Positions 22,581 to 34,649 of a stretch of DNA of 64,000 nt are shown in pieces. Source of the stretch: Panagrolaimus kolymaensis. Its lineage: Eukaryota > Nematoda > Chromadorea > Rhabditida > Panagrolaimidae. A program made the translations under genes and the position numbers. Each line of letters begins with the position of its first letter. Positions within the stretch are counted from its first letter, which is position 1. The notes below the pieces were generated by a model. That model had not been told where the DNA came from, did no database searches, and saw nothing but the letters and a program-made list of their open reading frames with translations. The stretch spans positions 8,308,001-8,372,000 of the forward strand of contig JAJQJQ010000006.1 of the NCBI GenBank assembly GCA_028622995.1, written 5' to 3'.

Positions 22581-25500
22581 ATGGACAAAATAGGAGATAA
22601 AGAAAGCCTGGATTTAGCTAAAATTGTATTTGTTGGTGATGAAGAAGATATCTTACATGCTGGATATCCATTTACTCTAAAGCATGATGGAAAAAGGTTT
22701 GAAAATTCCATTTAAAAAATCTTGTTAATCGTTAGCTTTTATTTAGATTTCCAAGTGTCCTTCATTATGTTTATGCAAAAGTTTTACAACATTTTCAACT
22801 TCAAGATGATCATGTAATGGATATTCTTTCAACCCCTGTGCTTGAAGTTGTTCCAAAAGCATATAAATTATTGGAAGAAAAACGAGATCCTCGATCCGAT
22901 GTAAATCAATTTACATCCATCATTCGTCAAACCGTTCAATATTATTTAATGCATGGTTTACGAATTCGAAGTGAACAAGATGAAAGTAAGCTTTGCTAAT
23001 ATTTTCGTGAAAGCAGAAAATTAAGTTTTTGATTTGCTTTTAGATTTTCGATTTAATTTATGCCAAACCAATGATGCCCTTTTAATTGTTTGTGATGAAA
23101 AGGATCGAGAATTGGGTGTTGGAATGAGTGATAAAACCTTTTATGAATTTTGGTCAAAAGGATATAAAATGCAAGATTTAAGTGATTGGATGTTGAATGA
23201 AATATTACGACCTAAAGCTGTAGGACAAAATCTTCTTGGTGGAATGTTGATGCTTCGAAGGCATGAAATTCGTGAAGCTCAAAGATTGAAAGTTCTCAAA
23301 AATCCTGAATTCACTTTTGATGGTCTCTCAACAGTGGAAGAAAATCAAATGACCGTAACAGCTAATAGCCAAATCCTTTCCCTTTCGGGCGTTCTCAAAC
23401 CTTTGAGTAATTATTATAAAAGTATCTTCGATGTTAAAGATATCAGTTATCGATCGGTCGAACATTATGCATATGAAAGACTATTTGAATCACTAAAAAT
23501 GGATGAAATTTATGTTCAGAAACTTCGATGCGTTCCTTCACCCGTCGATGTTGCAAATGTAGCAATGAAAATTTTGGAATCGCTAGAAGCAGAAAAACCT
23601 GATTGGCGTCATAAAACTAATAAACTTGATCGATATCGCCAAACAGCAATGAAGCATAAAATTTCAAAGAATACAGAATTTAGGCAGCTGCTTTTAAATA
23701 CAGGAAATGCATTTTTAGTGGAAACAAACCGTAAGTTGGTTGTAGCTAGCTAAGAAAGATAAAGCAACTTGTTAAAGATCTGGCTTGAGAATGGCTTGGG
23801 AAAATATAATTTGACTTTATTATTATTATAGCTTATGGAGATGAGGTATGGACGGTGAATACGAATGAATATGAACTTCAACATCTTTTAACTAAACCAA
23901 AGATAAATGTTGAATATTTGGTGGAACTTATGTGTCGACGAAAAGAACCAACACCAACTCTCAAACATATTGGTCAAAATAAAACTGGGATCTTGTTAAT
24001 GGAATTGCGGCAGAAATATGCTAATGCTACATTTATACCATATCCATTTATATCGCCGCCAGATATGAATATTCAACGACTTGGATTAACAAATAATATC
24101 ATTTGTTTTACACCTGAAAGCATATTTCATCCATTTTATCCTGTTCCTATTGTTGTTACACCAAATTTAACTGTTCCAAGTCCAATACATTATGTTATCC
24201 TTTATTCTTGTCGGTATGTTTCAATGATAACAAAGCTTATGACTATGTACTGCGTTTTTCAGGTTCTTTGGATTTAAGCCTAATATGGAAAAGGAGCTAT
24301 TAGACAATGCTGATGGATATGCATGTTGGTCAAGATTCAATTCGTATTTACAAACCGAAGTGAATATTCCATATGAAACGCTGAAAAAATATTTTATGGA
24401 AGAACGTCAAAGATTAATCAAATTTTCTTTATCTCTCATGTTTCAACAACATTCAGCCATTCTTCGAGCTTTATTAGAAACTGAAGATGCTTTATTAGTT
24501 TACTGCGCAAGATTTTCAACCATCGAAGCTGAACTATCTTGTGGTTTACGTGAACGTGATTTCCGACGAGTTTTTCAAGAATCACAAAGTGAGGTTAAAG
24601 AGGTACGCATTATTTGTTGGTAATTCAAATCAGAATTACCTTTTTTTAGTTAGTTGAAATATTCTTAAAGCCTCAAGTTTATCGACCACCATTTATCGGA
24701 GGAAATCGAATGGGTTTAATACTAATGGAACTTCGAAGACATTTTACTCTTGGTGGCTGTTATCCTTCTCAATACGAACTATTACCAATGAATGTGGAAG
24801 CTAAACTTGGAACAGATTCACCATTGGAAAATTATGTATGTGATAAACCGTTTATAGCGCTAAAGAAAATTAATTTTACATCTGTTTGGGCCGGTAAGTA
24901 ACTCCATTAATCTTGTTCCATTAATGATCATAATTTTTAGATCCTCGAATTTTAACTTACAAGGATACCAAAGAATATTTAAAACAAAAGCGAGGCTTTC
25001 CTGTATTTTTGAGAGACGATGAAAAATTGAGCGATGTTTTGACGAATGACATCATTATTGATAAAGCTAATATTGAAGCATCAGTTAAAGGAAATGGACC
25101 AGGTCTTGCTTATTCTGCAAGCTTGCATCTTGTAAATATGGTGGATAAACTCTTAATTGGAAATGAAAGAAATATGATAAATATCAAGCATGAATCTGAT
25201 TGCATTACATCGTTAAATAATGATCCTAAAGAAGAACAAGTATGTATTTTCTTTTGCATTGTTGGTGCTTGTTTTATGATTACTTTTTTTAGCCTAAACC
25301 AGAACCAATTCCACCACCACCTCAACCTACATTTAATCCAAATCTAAATCCTCAAGCATTTTTACCCCTTCCAACTCCCCAACTATTTCAACAGCAGCTT
25401 CCAATCCAGCAACAGCAACAATTGCCTCCACTACAAGGAGGACCAAATCAACAAAGATTTTATAATGATCGCCCTCAACAACAACAACAACCATCAAATC

Positions 25501-25934
25501 CACCACCAAATTTTTATCCTAATAATCAACAACAACAACAATCAAGAAATAATGATTATCGAAATAATAATAATAATAATGATCGAGATCGATTTGTAAA
25601 CAACACCAACAACAGCAGCAGTGGTGGAAATAATTTCCGTGATAGAAGAGGAGATCGAGATGATCGAAATAATCGTTCTTCATCACGAAGCTTTAATTCA
25701 CCAAATCGTGCTCGCAATTATAATAACTATCGTGGCCCTGCACATTTACAAAATAATCAAAATCGTAATTATTCACCTGCAAGAGATTCACAACAAAGTG
25801 GTGGAACGCCATCAAATGACAAGCACCAACAACAATACCAACCTGCATCAAGCCCAAAACCTAAAAAGCCTAAACGTGTTATCGATGAAGCAGATTTATC
25901 GGAAGGTGAAATTCTTAGCAGTGATGAAGATTGA
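22581..25934 (+). CDS. Triple NADAR-like repeat protein with Gln/Asn-rich tail
   Basis: Exons 22581-22696, 22747-22985, 23044-23730, 23832-24213, 24263-24602, 24650-24893, 24941-25239 and 25293-25934 give 982 aa. NADAR (YbiA-like) domains act on NAD/ADP-ribose-type N-glycosidic bonds. The core pattern appears three times: an S-x-x-H-Y helix (FPSVLHYVYAK; YRSVEHYAYER; VPSPIHYVILY), and later a G-x-N-x-x-G-x-x-LM-x-x-R block (VGQNLLGGMLMLRR; IGQNKTGILLMELR; IGGNRMGLILMELR). Only the middle repeat keeps the canonical SVEHY glutamate together with LKPLSNYY and TGNAFLVETN, so the outer two may be structural. The C-terminal 220 residues are Pro/Gln/Asn/Arg-rich and disordered, ending in an acidic SEGEILSSDED. 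An acceptor directly before the ATG suggests trans-splicing. Confidence 0.8.
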
Positions 25935-26387
25935 TCTCTTAACTTTTTATTTATTTATTTTTGTACTCTTATAAGTAAACGTTTATTTATTTGCATTTGT
26001 TTTATGTATGTAGCTCTAAATAAAAAAAGAAATAACATTTTTTGTGATGTTTTTCACTGCTTTAACAAATTCAACGATTCAAGTAAAAAAATCATGCCTT
26101 TATTAACGCTAACGTCAAAATCCTAATCCACATAAAACATTAGGACAAATTAGGATTTAAAATTGCAGAATTTTGTAACAAAAGCCATATGTCAAAGAGA
26201 TAAGAAAGAAAAAAATATGCAAAATAAGGATCGACTTCATAATCAATGATGTTGTTATCCAACAAGCTTTACAAAAAGAAAGACAAATTTATTATTTCAT
26301 TTATTCAAAGCAAAAACAACAAAAAAAAAACATATAAATCCTAACAACAAAATAATAAATTGGTTAAAAAAATAAGAGAGAGATATT
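25935..26387. other. Spacer between inverted gene copies
   Basis: It separates the tail-to-tail NADAR genes. No gene is seen. It is the centre of a large imperfect inverted repeat. Confidence 0.5.
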
Positions 26388-28205
26388 TCAGCCTTCGTCA
26401 CTGCTGAATACTTCACCTTCAGAAAGTTCATAATCTTCGCCAATTATAAATTCATTTTTTGAGACATCATCCAACTTTTCATCTTCTTTTCTCACAAATA
26501 CAGGAACAGCAAATTTTTGTTTCGAAAACCTTTTCACAAATACAGGAAAACCACGATTTTGTTTTATAATTTCATTAGCATTTTTGTAACTTAAAATACG
26601 AGGATCTAAAAAACTTAAAATTACTGCAGAAATGTAGGCAAAATAATTAGAACATACCAGGCCAAACAGAAGTAAAATTAATTTTCTTTAGCGCTATAAA
26701 AGGTTTATCACAAACATAATTTTCCAATGGTGAATCTGTTCCAAGTTTAGCTTCCACATTCATTGGTAATAGTTCATATTGAGAAGGATAACAGCCACCA
26801 AGAGTAAAATGTCGTCGAAGTTCCATTAGTATTAAACCAAGTCGATTTCCTCCAATAAATGGTGGACGAATAGCTTGAGGTTTTAAGAATATCTCCGCTA
26901 TCTAAAAGAAGAACATTAAACCATAAAATAAATTATTAAAGGTACCTCGTTTACATCACTTTGTGAATCTTGAAAAACACGACGAAAATCACGTTCACGT
27001 AAACCAGAAGAAAGTTCAGCTTCGATGGTAGAAAACCTTGCGCAATAAACTAATAAAGCATCTTCAGTTTCTAATAAAGCTCGAAGGATGGCTGAATGCT
27101 GTTGAAACATGAGAGATAAAGAAAATTTGATTAATCTTTGACGTTCTTCCATAAAATATTTTTTCAGTGTTTCATATGGAATATTCACTTCGGTTTGTAA
27201 ATACGAATTGAATCTTGACCAACATGCATATCCATCAGCATTATCTAATAGCTCCTTCTCCATAGTAGGCTTAAATCCAAAGAACCTGAAATATGAAGCT
27301 ATAACAATGTTAATAACAATATGCAACATACCGACAAGAATAAAGGATAACATAATGTATTGGACTTGGAACAGTTAAATTTGTAGTAACAACAATAGGA
27401 ACAGGATAAAATGGATGAAATATGCTTTCAGGTGTAAAACAAATGATATTATTTGTTAATCCGAGTCGTTGAATATTCATATCTGGCGGCGATATAAATG
27501 GATATGGTATAAATGTAGCATTAGCATATTTCTGCCGCAATTCCATTAACAAGATCCCAGTTTTATTTTGACCAATATGTTTGAGAGTTGGTGTTGGTTC
27601 TTTTCGTCGACACATAAGTTCCACCAAATATTCCACATTTATCTTTGGTTTAGTTAAAAGATGTTGAAGTTCATATTCATCCGTATTCACCGTCCATACC
27701 TCATCTCCATAAGCTAAAATAAACAAGGTTAACTTTATTTAGGTCAATGCTACATATAAAAGCTAAACTTTCTAGCTCATCTCGTCATAGTTTGTAAGCA
27801 AAAAAACTCACGATTTGTTTCCACCAAAAAAGTGTTGCCTGTATTTAGTAGCATTTGAAGGAATTCCGAATTCTTAAAGATTTTATGCTTCATCGCAGTA
27901 TGTCGATAACGATCAAGTTTGACAGCTTTATGACGCCATTCAGGTTTTTCTATTTCCATAATTTTCTCAGCCATGTTCGCTACTTCAACAGGAGACGCCA
28001 CAGATCGAATCTTTTGAATATGGATTTCATTTATTTTTAATGATTTAAGCATCCTTTCATAAGCATAATGTTCCACAGATTGAAAGTAGATATCCTTCAC
28101 AACAATAGAACTTTTGTAATAATTGCTTAAAGGTTTGAGAAGACCAGAAAGGCTGAGAATTTGATTATTTGGTTTCACTATCGTTGGTACATCGGCATCA
28201 TCCAT
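26388..28205 (-). CDS. Inverted partial copy of the NADAR repeat gene (two repeats)
   Basis: Exons 27812-28205, 27332-27713, 26946-27285, 26658-26901 and 26388-26605 give 525 aa. It corresponds to repeats 2 and 3 of the neighbour, lacks repeat 1 and the long Gln/Asn tail, and ends with a shortened acidic ELSEGEVFSSDEG. Repeat 2 keeps SVEHY and TGNTFLVETN, so it could be active. Three exons have exactly the neighbour's lengths (382, 340 and 244 nt) and are nearly identical in sequence, whereas the first exon is clearly diverged. The ATG at 28205 follows an acceptor (ttatttcag) at 28220, consistent with trans-splicing that created a new 5' end from an internal exon. Confidence 0.8.
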
Positions 28206-28919
28206 AATGTTTGATTTCACTGAAATAAGAAACGATTAGAAAAATTTGAGTAATGTTGGGCAAATGATTAATTTAGGAACAAGAACAATTATCGAAAACA
28301 CTTTTTCGCGATGAATGATTCCTCAAATTTTTAGCAACATCTTCGCCACTACGAAAGTCGCGTCAAGAAATGATGGGCAAATTAAAACCAAATTTTTTAA
28401 AAACTTTTTTCGCAAAACAACTAACAAACTTTGAAAGTCTGTCATTATTAAATTACCCATGTATTATTCTTCTATTTTTGGTGAATTGATTATATTTTTA
28501 TGAAGCTTTATTTAAATAACAAATCGAAGTGTTCAAAGAATTAATGCATCTAATGAAAGAAGCCAATGTGTGATGTGACTTTTTTTTAGCTTTTATCTAA
28601 TGACTCCTTTTTTTTATTTACGGAGGTATGACGCTTTGGGTAATTAAAAAAAATTTACACCTCGGTGGAGGTCGAACCGCCGGTCAATGCGATAATACGT
28701 CTAGGGAACTAACCACTACATCTCCAAAGCGCAAGAAAACTTCATCAAAAAGAGGAGGAAATACAAGCGAGTCACATCTCCTTTCTTTAATTTTTCAAAG
28801 GAACTTACAATAACAAAGGGAGAAAACTGCCATAACCTTTTTTGTTTTGTGAAACAAACGTTATTAATAAAAACTTTTAAAATATTTATTCAAAACAAAA
28901 AGTCATAATAAAATTTAAT
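28206..28919. other. Intergenic with a tRNA-like relic
   Basis: Contains the tRNA-like element at about 28632-28731. Otherwise it is AT-rich and unremarkable. Confidence 0.5.
28632..28731 (-). repeat. tRNA-derived element or tRNA pseudogene
   Basis: Read on the minus strand it has an A-box-like tgtagtggttagt and a B-box-like ggttcgacc, then a run of eight T. The whole is bracketed by 8-bp inverted repeats (cgctttgg at 28632-28639, ccaaagcg at 28724-28731). Stems do not fold into a regular tRNA, so a decayed tRNA or SINE-like element is likelier than a working tRNA. Confidence 0.4.
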
Positions 28920-31104
28920 TTAGTCATCCTTATTTTTTACAACATTTTTAGTATTATTTCCAAAACCTAACAAGCATTTAACTTTTCGAACAATAAAACA
29001 TAAACTTTTGAAAACGATAAACAAAAGCAATAATGTTACTCCAATTACAGAAGCATAAACATCAATGTTATAATAAGTTATTGCATCCAATTTAGCTCCC
29101 ATGGGTTTTAAATTATCTAAAGTTTTAAATTCAGCTAAAAATTCCGTCCATTTAACTAATAGAGTTTCAGGTGGAATGGGTTTATTATCAACCATTTTGC
29201 TCATCTTTCTTACAGCTTCTGAATATTTTTTATTATTTAAAACTTTTTCCAATGCTTCGGTGATCGTTTCTTCTGAGATATCTGATTTGCTTAAAACTAT
29301 TCCAAACTCATGCTTTTCTGCAATTCGAGCATTTCGAAATTGATCACCAAAAAGTGGAATGGTTATTATTGGTTGAGCGGCGAGAATAGCTTCTTGCAAA
29401 CTATTATAACCTCCATGAGTAATGAAAGCACGGGTTTTAGGATGTTCTGAAAACAATATAATATTGAATTTTATGGATTAATAAAAGCATGCTTACGTAA
29501 TAAATCAACTTGAGGAAGCCAATTACTAAAATGAACATTGCTTGGAGGTTGAATATCGTTTCCTTCATAACGAAAAAAGAAATGAGTTTTAGGGAATTTT
29601 TTAAATGCTCCCATAAATGCTTGCTTCCAACTCAATGGCATTTTGGTTGAATTTGCAACGGAACCAAATGAAAATACAACTAAACTTTCAGCTTTTTCAA
29701 CAATTTCAGAATATTCTTTATTCAAAGGTTTTGCTGTACTTTTTTTCATTCCCAAACCACCAATGTTAACAATTTTATGTAAAGTTGGTCGAGGAAGATC
29801 ATAAAGTTCATTACTATTAACAAATACGAGAGGGGCATCTCGTGCAATATCTAAGAGATGTGGAAAATCAGCACCAAAATATTTTCGAAATAATTGAGTT
29901 TGAGGTCCAGCTGTAAATTTTTCAACAAAAATTGGAGTAAGTGTATGTCCAATAATGGATTTTAATCGTTGAATAAAAGTTAAAGAATCACCCGCGTCAC
30001 TCATCATCGCTGAAAAAATTTAATTTTTAATGGATGGAAAAATGTTAATGGAAAAGCTTACGTGCTGCATAACTTGGTGGAACTGGTAAACCAATATAAT
30101 AAGCAACATAATCCATCAACGCCCCTGAATTAACCCAAACCCAAGTTTTAGCTTTTCCAATATGTTGAATTCCAATGGGGCAAAAATCATACATGTGTGT
30201 AAAAACTACATCGAATTCAGCTGCTTCAAATCGTTGAATAAATTCTTTGTCTGTGATCATTTCTGCAATAAAAAAATTTATTTGTTTTGTTTTCAAACAA
30301 ATAATTTATTCAAAATAAACGTGAAAATTGCATTATATAGTTTGTGACTCCTTTTTTTGACGGAAAAAAGTTTGAGTTTATTTTTATTTTTATTTATGTA
30401 TCTCTTGGGTATTAACATGGTGGAGTGGCCGAGTGGTCTAAGGCGGTGGACTTAAGTTCCCCTGTGCAACTGCACGCGCGGGTTCGAATCCCGTCTCCAC
30501 CATTAAAATACTTTTTTCCAAATTTTTTTGTCAAATTTTCATTTATAAAAACTCTAAAACCTTACTTTCGCAAGAATCAGTAAAAGTTTTCATCATAACA
30601 GATATAACTTCTCGTTTTTGTTTAGACAACATAGTCCACATGCTTTCATCAGCAAAAGCGGATTTAGCTTGTTCATCTTTAATCCATTCATAATCAATAT
30701 TGTCCAATAAACCATTAACAACCCATTCTTCCAAACCTGGTCGAATTGGAGTTTTAAGAGTTTTTCCATAATCAATGGTTTGTAAACGAATTAAAGTTAC
30801 ATTATGTCCTGCATCAGCAAGGACTTCACCCATTCGTTGATTAAATAAAAACTAAAAAAATAATCCTTCAAAAATAATTTTTGGGTAAATTTTATTTGTT
30901 AGACTTTGTTATTTTTTCAAACGAAAATCAAAATTCTTCTAACTTTTTGCTTCACAACAAAAAACTTTTTTCTGCATTATGAAAACTTACTTGACTTCCA
31001 GAAATATCAGGTATCATAATTCCAATTTTATATCCATTTATCCCATTTGCAAATATTAAAGACAAAAGCACTATAAAACTTCTGCAAACTTTTGACGACC
31101 ACAT
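28920..31104 (-). CDS. UDP-glucuronosyltransferase
   Basis: Exons 30991-31104, 30566-30851, 30062-30262, 29497-30009 and 28920-29446 give 546 aa, the usual UGT length. UGTs conjugate UDP-sugars to lipophilic substrates in the ER lumen. Visible parts: signal peptide (residues 1-24), variable acceptor-binding N-domain, the UGT signature (NWLPQVDLLQHPKTRAFITH, then GGYNSLQEA and PLFGDQFRNA), and a C-terminal transmembrane helix (YASVIGVTLLLLFIVF) with a basic cytosolic tail. At the position where animal UGTs carry the catalytic His of the Ser-His motif, this protein has Gln38 (GSQ, then FLFNQRMGE). Intron 2 (30263-30565) hosts a tRNA gene on the other strand. Confidence 0.93.
30419..30501 (+). 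tRNA. tRNA-Leu (anticodon TAA)
   Basis: 83-nt class II tRNA. The acceptor stem GGTGGAG/CTCCACC is perfect. The D arm is GCCGAGTGGTCTAAGGC, the anticodon loop CTTAAGT gives TAA, the long variable arm has a GTGC/GCAC stem, and the T arm is CGGGTTCGAATCCCG. The anticodon stem has one T-C mismatch. It lies inside an intron of the UGT gene, on the opposite strand. Confidence 0.93.
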
Positions 31105-32433
31105 TTTTGTCGTCAAAAAATAAAAACAAATTTAATGTATGAATGAATAAATGAGTTTTTTTCTTCGATTGCAATCAACCGTTTTTAAAGTATTTATTTT
31201 TTTGAGTCGTGCCTTGATTGTAGTTAGCTGTATTCATGTTGTGACTTCTTCATATTTTTTTCTTTCCATTGATTATTCTTTGTGGTATTTCATATTGGAA
31301 AAGGTGAGTGAAAAGAAAAACACTATTCGACCAACCTTTTTTCTTGTTATCTTTTTTTGTTGAATTAACCTCAACAACATCATCGAGCAACCCATGCGTC
31401 TTATAGTCGGTCAATGAAAAGAACCCTTTCTTCTGTGGTGTGGGTACATGAAAACGTCAGTTCAAATAAAAATAAAAAAATAAAACAAATATTTCAAAAT
31501 GAAATGTTTCAAAATTTTTTTCCATGGGTGCAGCAAATTTTTTTTGCAAAAAAAAAACCTTTTTTGTTTTGAAAAGTCACCGTTTGTCAACGACAAATTC
31601 AGTATATTTTTATTCCATTAAATTTTCTTTCGAAGTCCGTTGCTAATAAAAAAAATTGTTTGTAAAGAAACTCTTCCATAATTTTTAAACTTTGATTTAA
31701 AATACCAAATTTCCTGTTTTGAAAATCTATAACTATTTTTTGTGGAAATCAAACCTTTTTGTATATTTTTTTTTCATAACTTCGAGATTTAAAAAGCAAA
31801 TTCGCATGCTGATTATTTTTCAGATATTGAAATTTTTTTTATTAAGTGTTCCTGTAGATCTTTGTAGTTATAAAGAGAAAAACTTTCTTGTAAAAAAAAA
31901 GAAAGTAAAAAATTAATGTTTTAATGCACAAATAAAAGCCATATTGTGACATACCTTTTCGTTCGTGCTTTGTTCTTAAAAACTACAGTGTAGCCTTTTA
32001 AAATTTTAGAGTTTTATATTTTATTTTTTATAATGCGATTTTCCTTTTTCTGCCCATCTTCCATTTTAGTTTGGGTTTTTAAAGAAATTTATTTTAATAC
32101 AAAAAAAGTAAACAAAATAAAAATGGGTTTACAATAAAATTAAAAAAAATGTTTTTTGTACGTTTTTTCTTAAATTCAAAAGTAAATAATTATTACTAAA
32201 AAAACAAAACTAAAAATTACGAGATTACAATAGTGATGGCACAAAATTAATATAAAATTAAAAATAATTTCTAACAAATTAAACACGTAAGTTTTTTGTT
32301 TTTTTGAGGCAGTTTTTTTCTCATTTTCTTTATTTAAGATTTCTAAAATCCCAAATTTTCACGGCATTAAACTTACTTTTTCCATTTTTTTTAATCACAA
32401 AAAAAATAAATAATAAAATTAATAATTTATCGG
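31105..32433. other. Intergenic, nothing recognised
   Basis: 1.3 kb of very AT-rich DNA upstream of the UGT gene. Small open stretches on the plus strand look random. Confidence 0.5.
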
Positions 32434-33659
32434 TTACTTTTTCAATTTCTGAATTTTAGGATTAAAAACAACCACATGATCACTTTCCAAAGCGCCTTTA
32501 AATTTTTTAAGTTGATGGTATGAAAATTTTTGAAATTCAACTTTTTGTTCCAATGGAACTTTTAATTCCACGGTTTTAGTTATTTGAAGGGTTGGTTCAC
32601 CCATAATTATTCGATTAAACCATGATGGACGAAGAATTAATCGTTGAGATTTTTTAATTGTTGCAGATTTAATATTTTGTTGTTGAGGCGGTGATATATT
32701 TTGATTTGTCGTCGTTGTTGGGCGCGACTGTTTGCATTGAAATGGAGGTAAATGATATTCATGATATTCGTTTTCATATGTGGCAGCATCCGAAGATGGT
32801 GGAATAATAGTATTATAAATTTGACTATTTCTCAATGGTCGATTAGATTCAACATAACTTGGCAAATCATTATGTGATAAAGTTGGATACATTCGAGTTC
32901 CACCCGAAATACTTGAGGATCGAAGAGGAATTCGAAAATTCATGGAAAGGTTGTCATTTTCATTTTCATGCTTTTCTATTTCTGCTAAAGTTGGTGCAGA
33001 TGAATATGGTGGAGGACTTGGAGGTGAAGAAGAATCAGATGAAATTGGAATATCTGCTTCACAACCTTTTGTTTGAATTTCATGAAGCCGCCGGCGTTCT
33101 TCCTTAAATTATGAAAATTATGTTTTTGGAATGGAAAATTTTTTAAATTCTTGCAAAAAAGTTTTTATTGCTTTTTTAAAGTTTTGCAACTTGGAAAAAT
33201 TATAGTCAAGTCTATCTTATGTTTTTTTCGAACAAACAAAAAAAGTTAGTCATCGCGTTTCCGTTTCTTCTAAAATTGATAAAAGTGTCGGAAATCAATA
33301 ACTGTAAAAAGCACCGAGGCTTTTTTATTTTTACTTTTAATTCTCAATAAATAAATAAAAAATAATAAAAAAGCGGTGACTCATTTTTACAATAGCCTAT
33401 AGTACCAAAATCCTTTTTACATTGATTCTTGCTGCAAAAAGTTCAAAAAAATCTGTTTTTTATTTGAATCAAAAAACGAAACTATTTTTTCCACAATTTT
33501 TTTATTTATAAAACTTAAAGGAAAACCAAAAAACAAAATATTTTTTAAATTTAATAACTCAACCGAGAAATAAAATAAATTCATTCTAAAAAAATAGGTA
33601 AAAAGACTTACAATTTGTTTAGCACGTTGTTCCTTAAGTTTACGATAAACTCGCTTCAT
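32434..33659 (-). CDS. Orphan basic, proline-rich protein
   Basis: Exons 33612-33659 and 32434-33102 give 238 aa across a long 509-nt intron. The N-terminus is a charged, probably helical segment (KRVYRKLKEQRAKQIEERRR), then a Ser/Pro-rich linker (SSDSSSPPSPPPYSSAP) containing PPPY-type motifs that could bind WW or SH3 domains, then a more regular basic C-terminal part with hydrophobic patches (RLILRPSWFNRIIMGEPTLQ). No signal peptide or membrane segment is seen. I do not recognise the family. The splice model is supported by the conserved frame and clean consensus sites. Confidence 0.6.
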
Positions 33660-34649
33660 AATTTTCTTTCTTTAATTTAAATTAATAAATTTAATTTAAC
33701 AAAAAAGCAACAATCAATAAACTTTTTTAATTCTCTGTCTTTTTTTGTTAGCACCAAAGAAAATAAAAAAATACAGAAGTAATAAAACTTTTAACCACCG
33801 ATAAGTAAAAGTGAATGTCACAAAAGGTATGAAAAGCTTTTTTTCTTTCTTTAGTAGCTTGTTTCTCTAAGAAAAAGTTTGATAAAAGCCAAAGGGAAGA
33901 AAAAAATGAGTAAAAGGAGCTTTTATACCAATCAAAAAACTCATATCTTTGTTTACATTAGAAAAAAGTGTGTCATTTTTTTCTTCTCAAAGTTATCAAT
34001 TTTTTTCTATCAAAAAACCAGTGAAGCAATGTATTGTGACATGGAAAAAAAGGGTGAGGAGGATAGGTAGATGTTATTATTGTTATGAGTTTTCTACGTA
34101 ATGAATTTTAACTTTCTGTGTAAGTGAATGCACGCAAGTTTACTTTTGGTAAGCAACCAGAAACAAGAAAAAGAAAAAAATGGTTATGAAAGAGAATTAT
34201 TATTATTCATAATTGGCAATATTTAATTTGTGCAGCATCAACTACAATAAACTATGTTTTACGTAGAATGATCGAAAAATTGGGATATCCTTTGTCGAAT
34301 TATTTTAGTCCATCGATTCTAATCAGATCTGCGAAGCAAAACAAAAAATATAGTGTAGCACGTGGAGCAATAATCCTTTCTGAGAAAAGAAGACGGTCAA
34401 CATCAGACCTAAAAAAATTAGACCATTTTTGGCTCGGACAAAAATATATAGTTGATTTAATGCAAATGCGATATTGAAATTTTTAAAGTTTAAATAAGAA
34501 GAAATAACAATTTGATTCCTTCTTAGCTCCCTTCCTTAGTCCATAGCTATAGTGATTTCAAAGTGTATGAAGTGAATAATAAAATTTATAACAAAATAAA
34601 AATAAAACAAACAACAACAACAAAAAAGACGGAAAATTATCAAAACAAA
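33660..34649. other. Intergenic, nothing recognised
   Basis: 1 kb of AT-rich spacer. A 69-codon open stretch at 34268-34477 has no family features and is not called. Confidence 0.5.

Noticed and set aside
31151..31363. 70-codon hydrophobic open stretch upstream of the UGT gene
   Set aside because: Composition reflects T-richness. There is no splice or family support, and it lies in the likely promoter.
34268..34477. 69-codon open stretch
   Set aside because: No motif, no flanking exons, no duplicate to support constraint.
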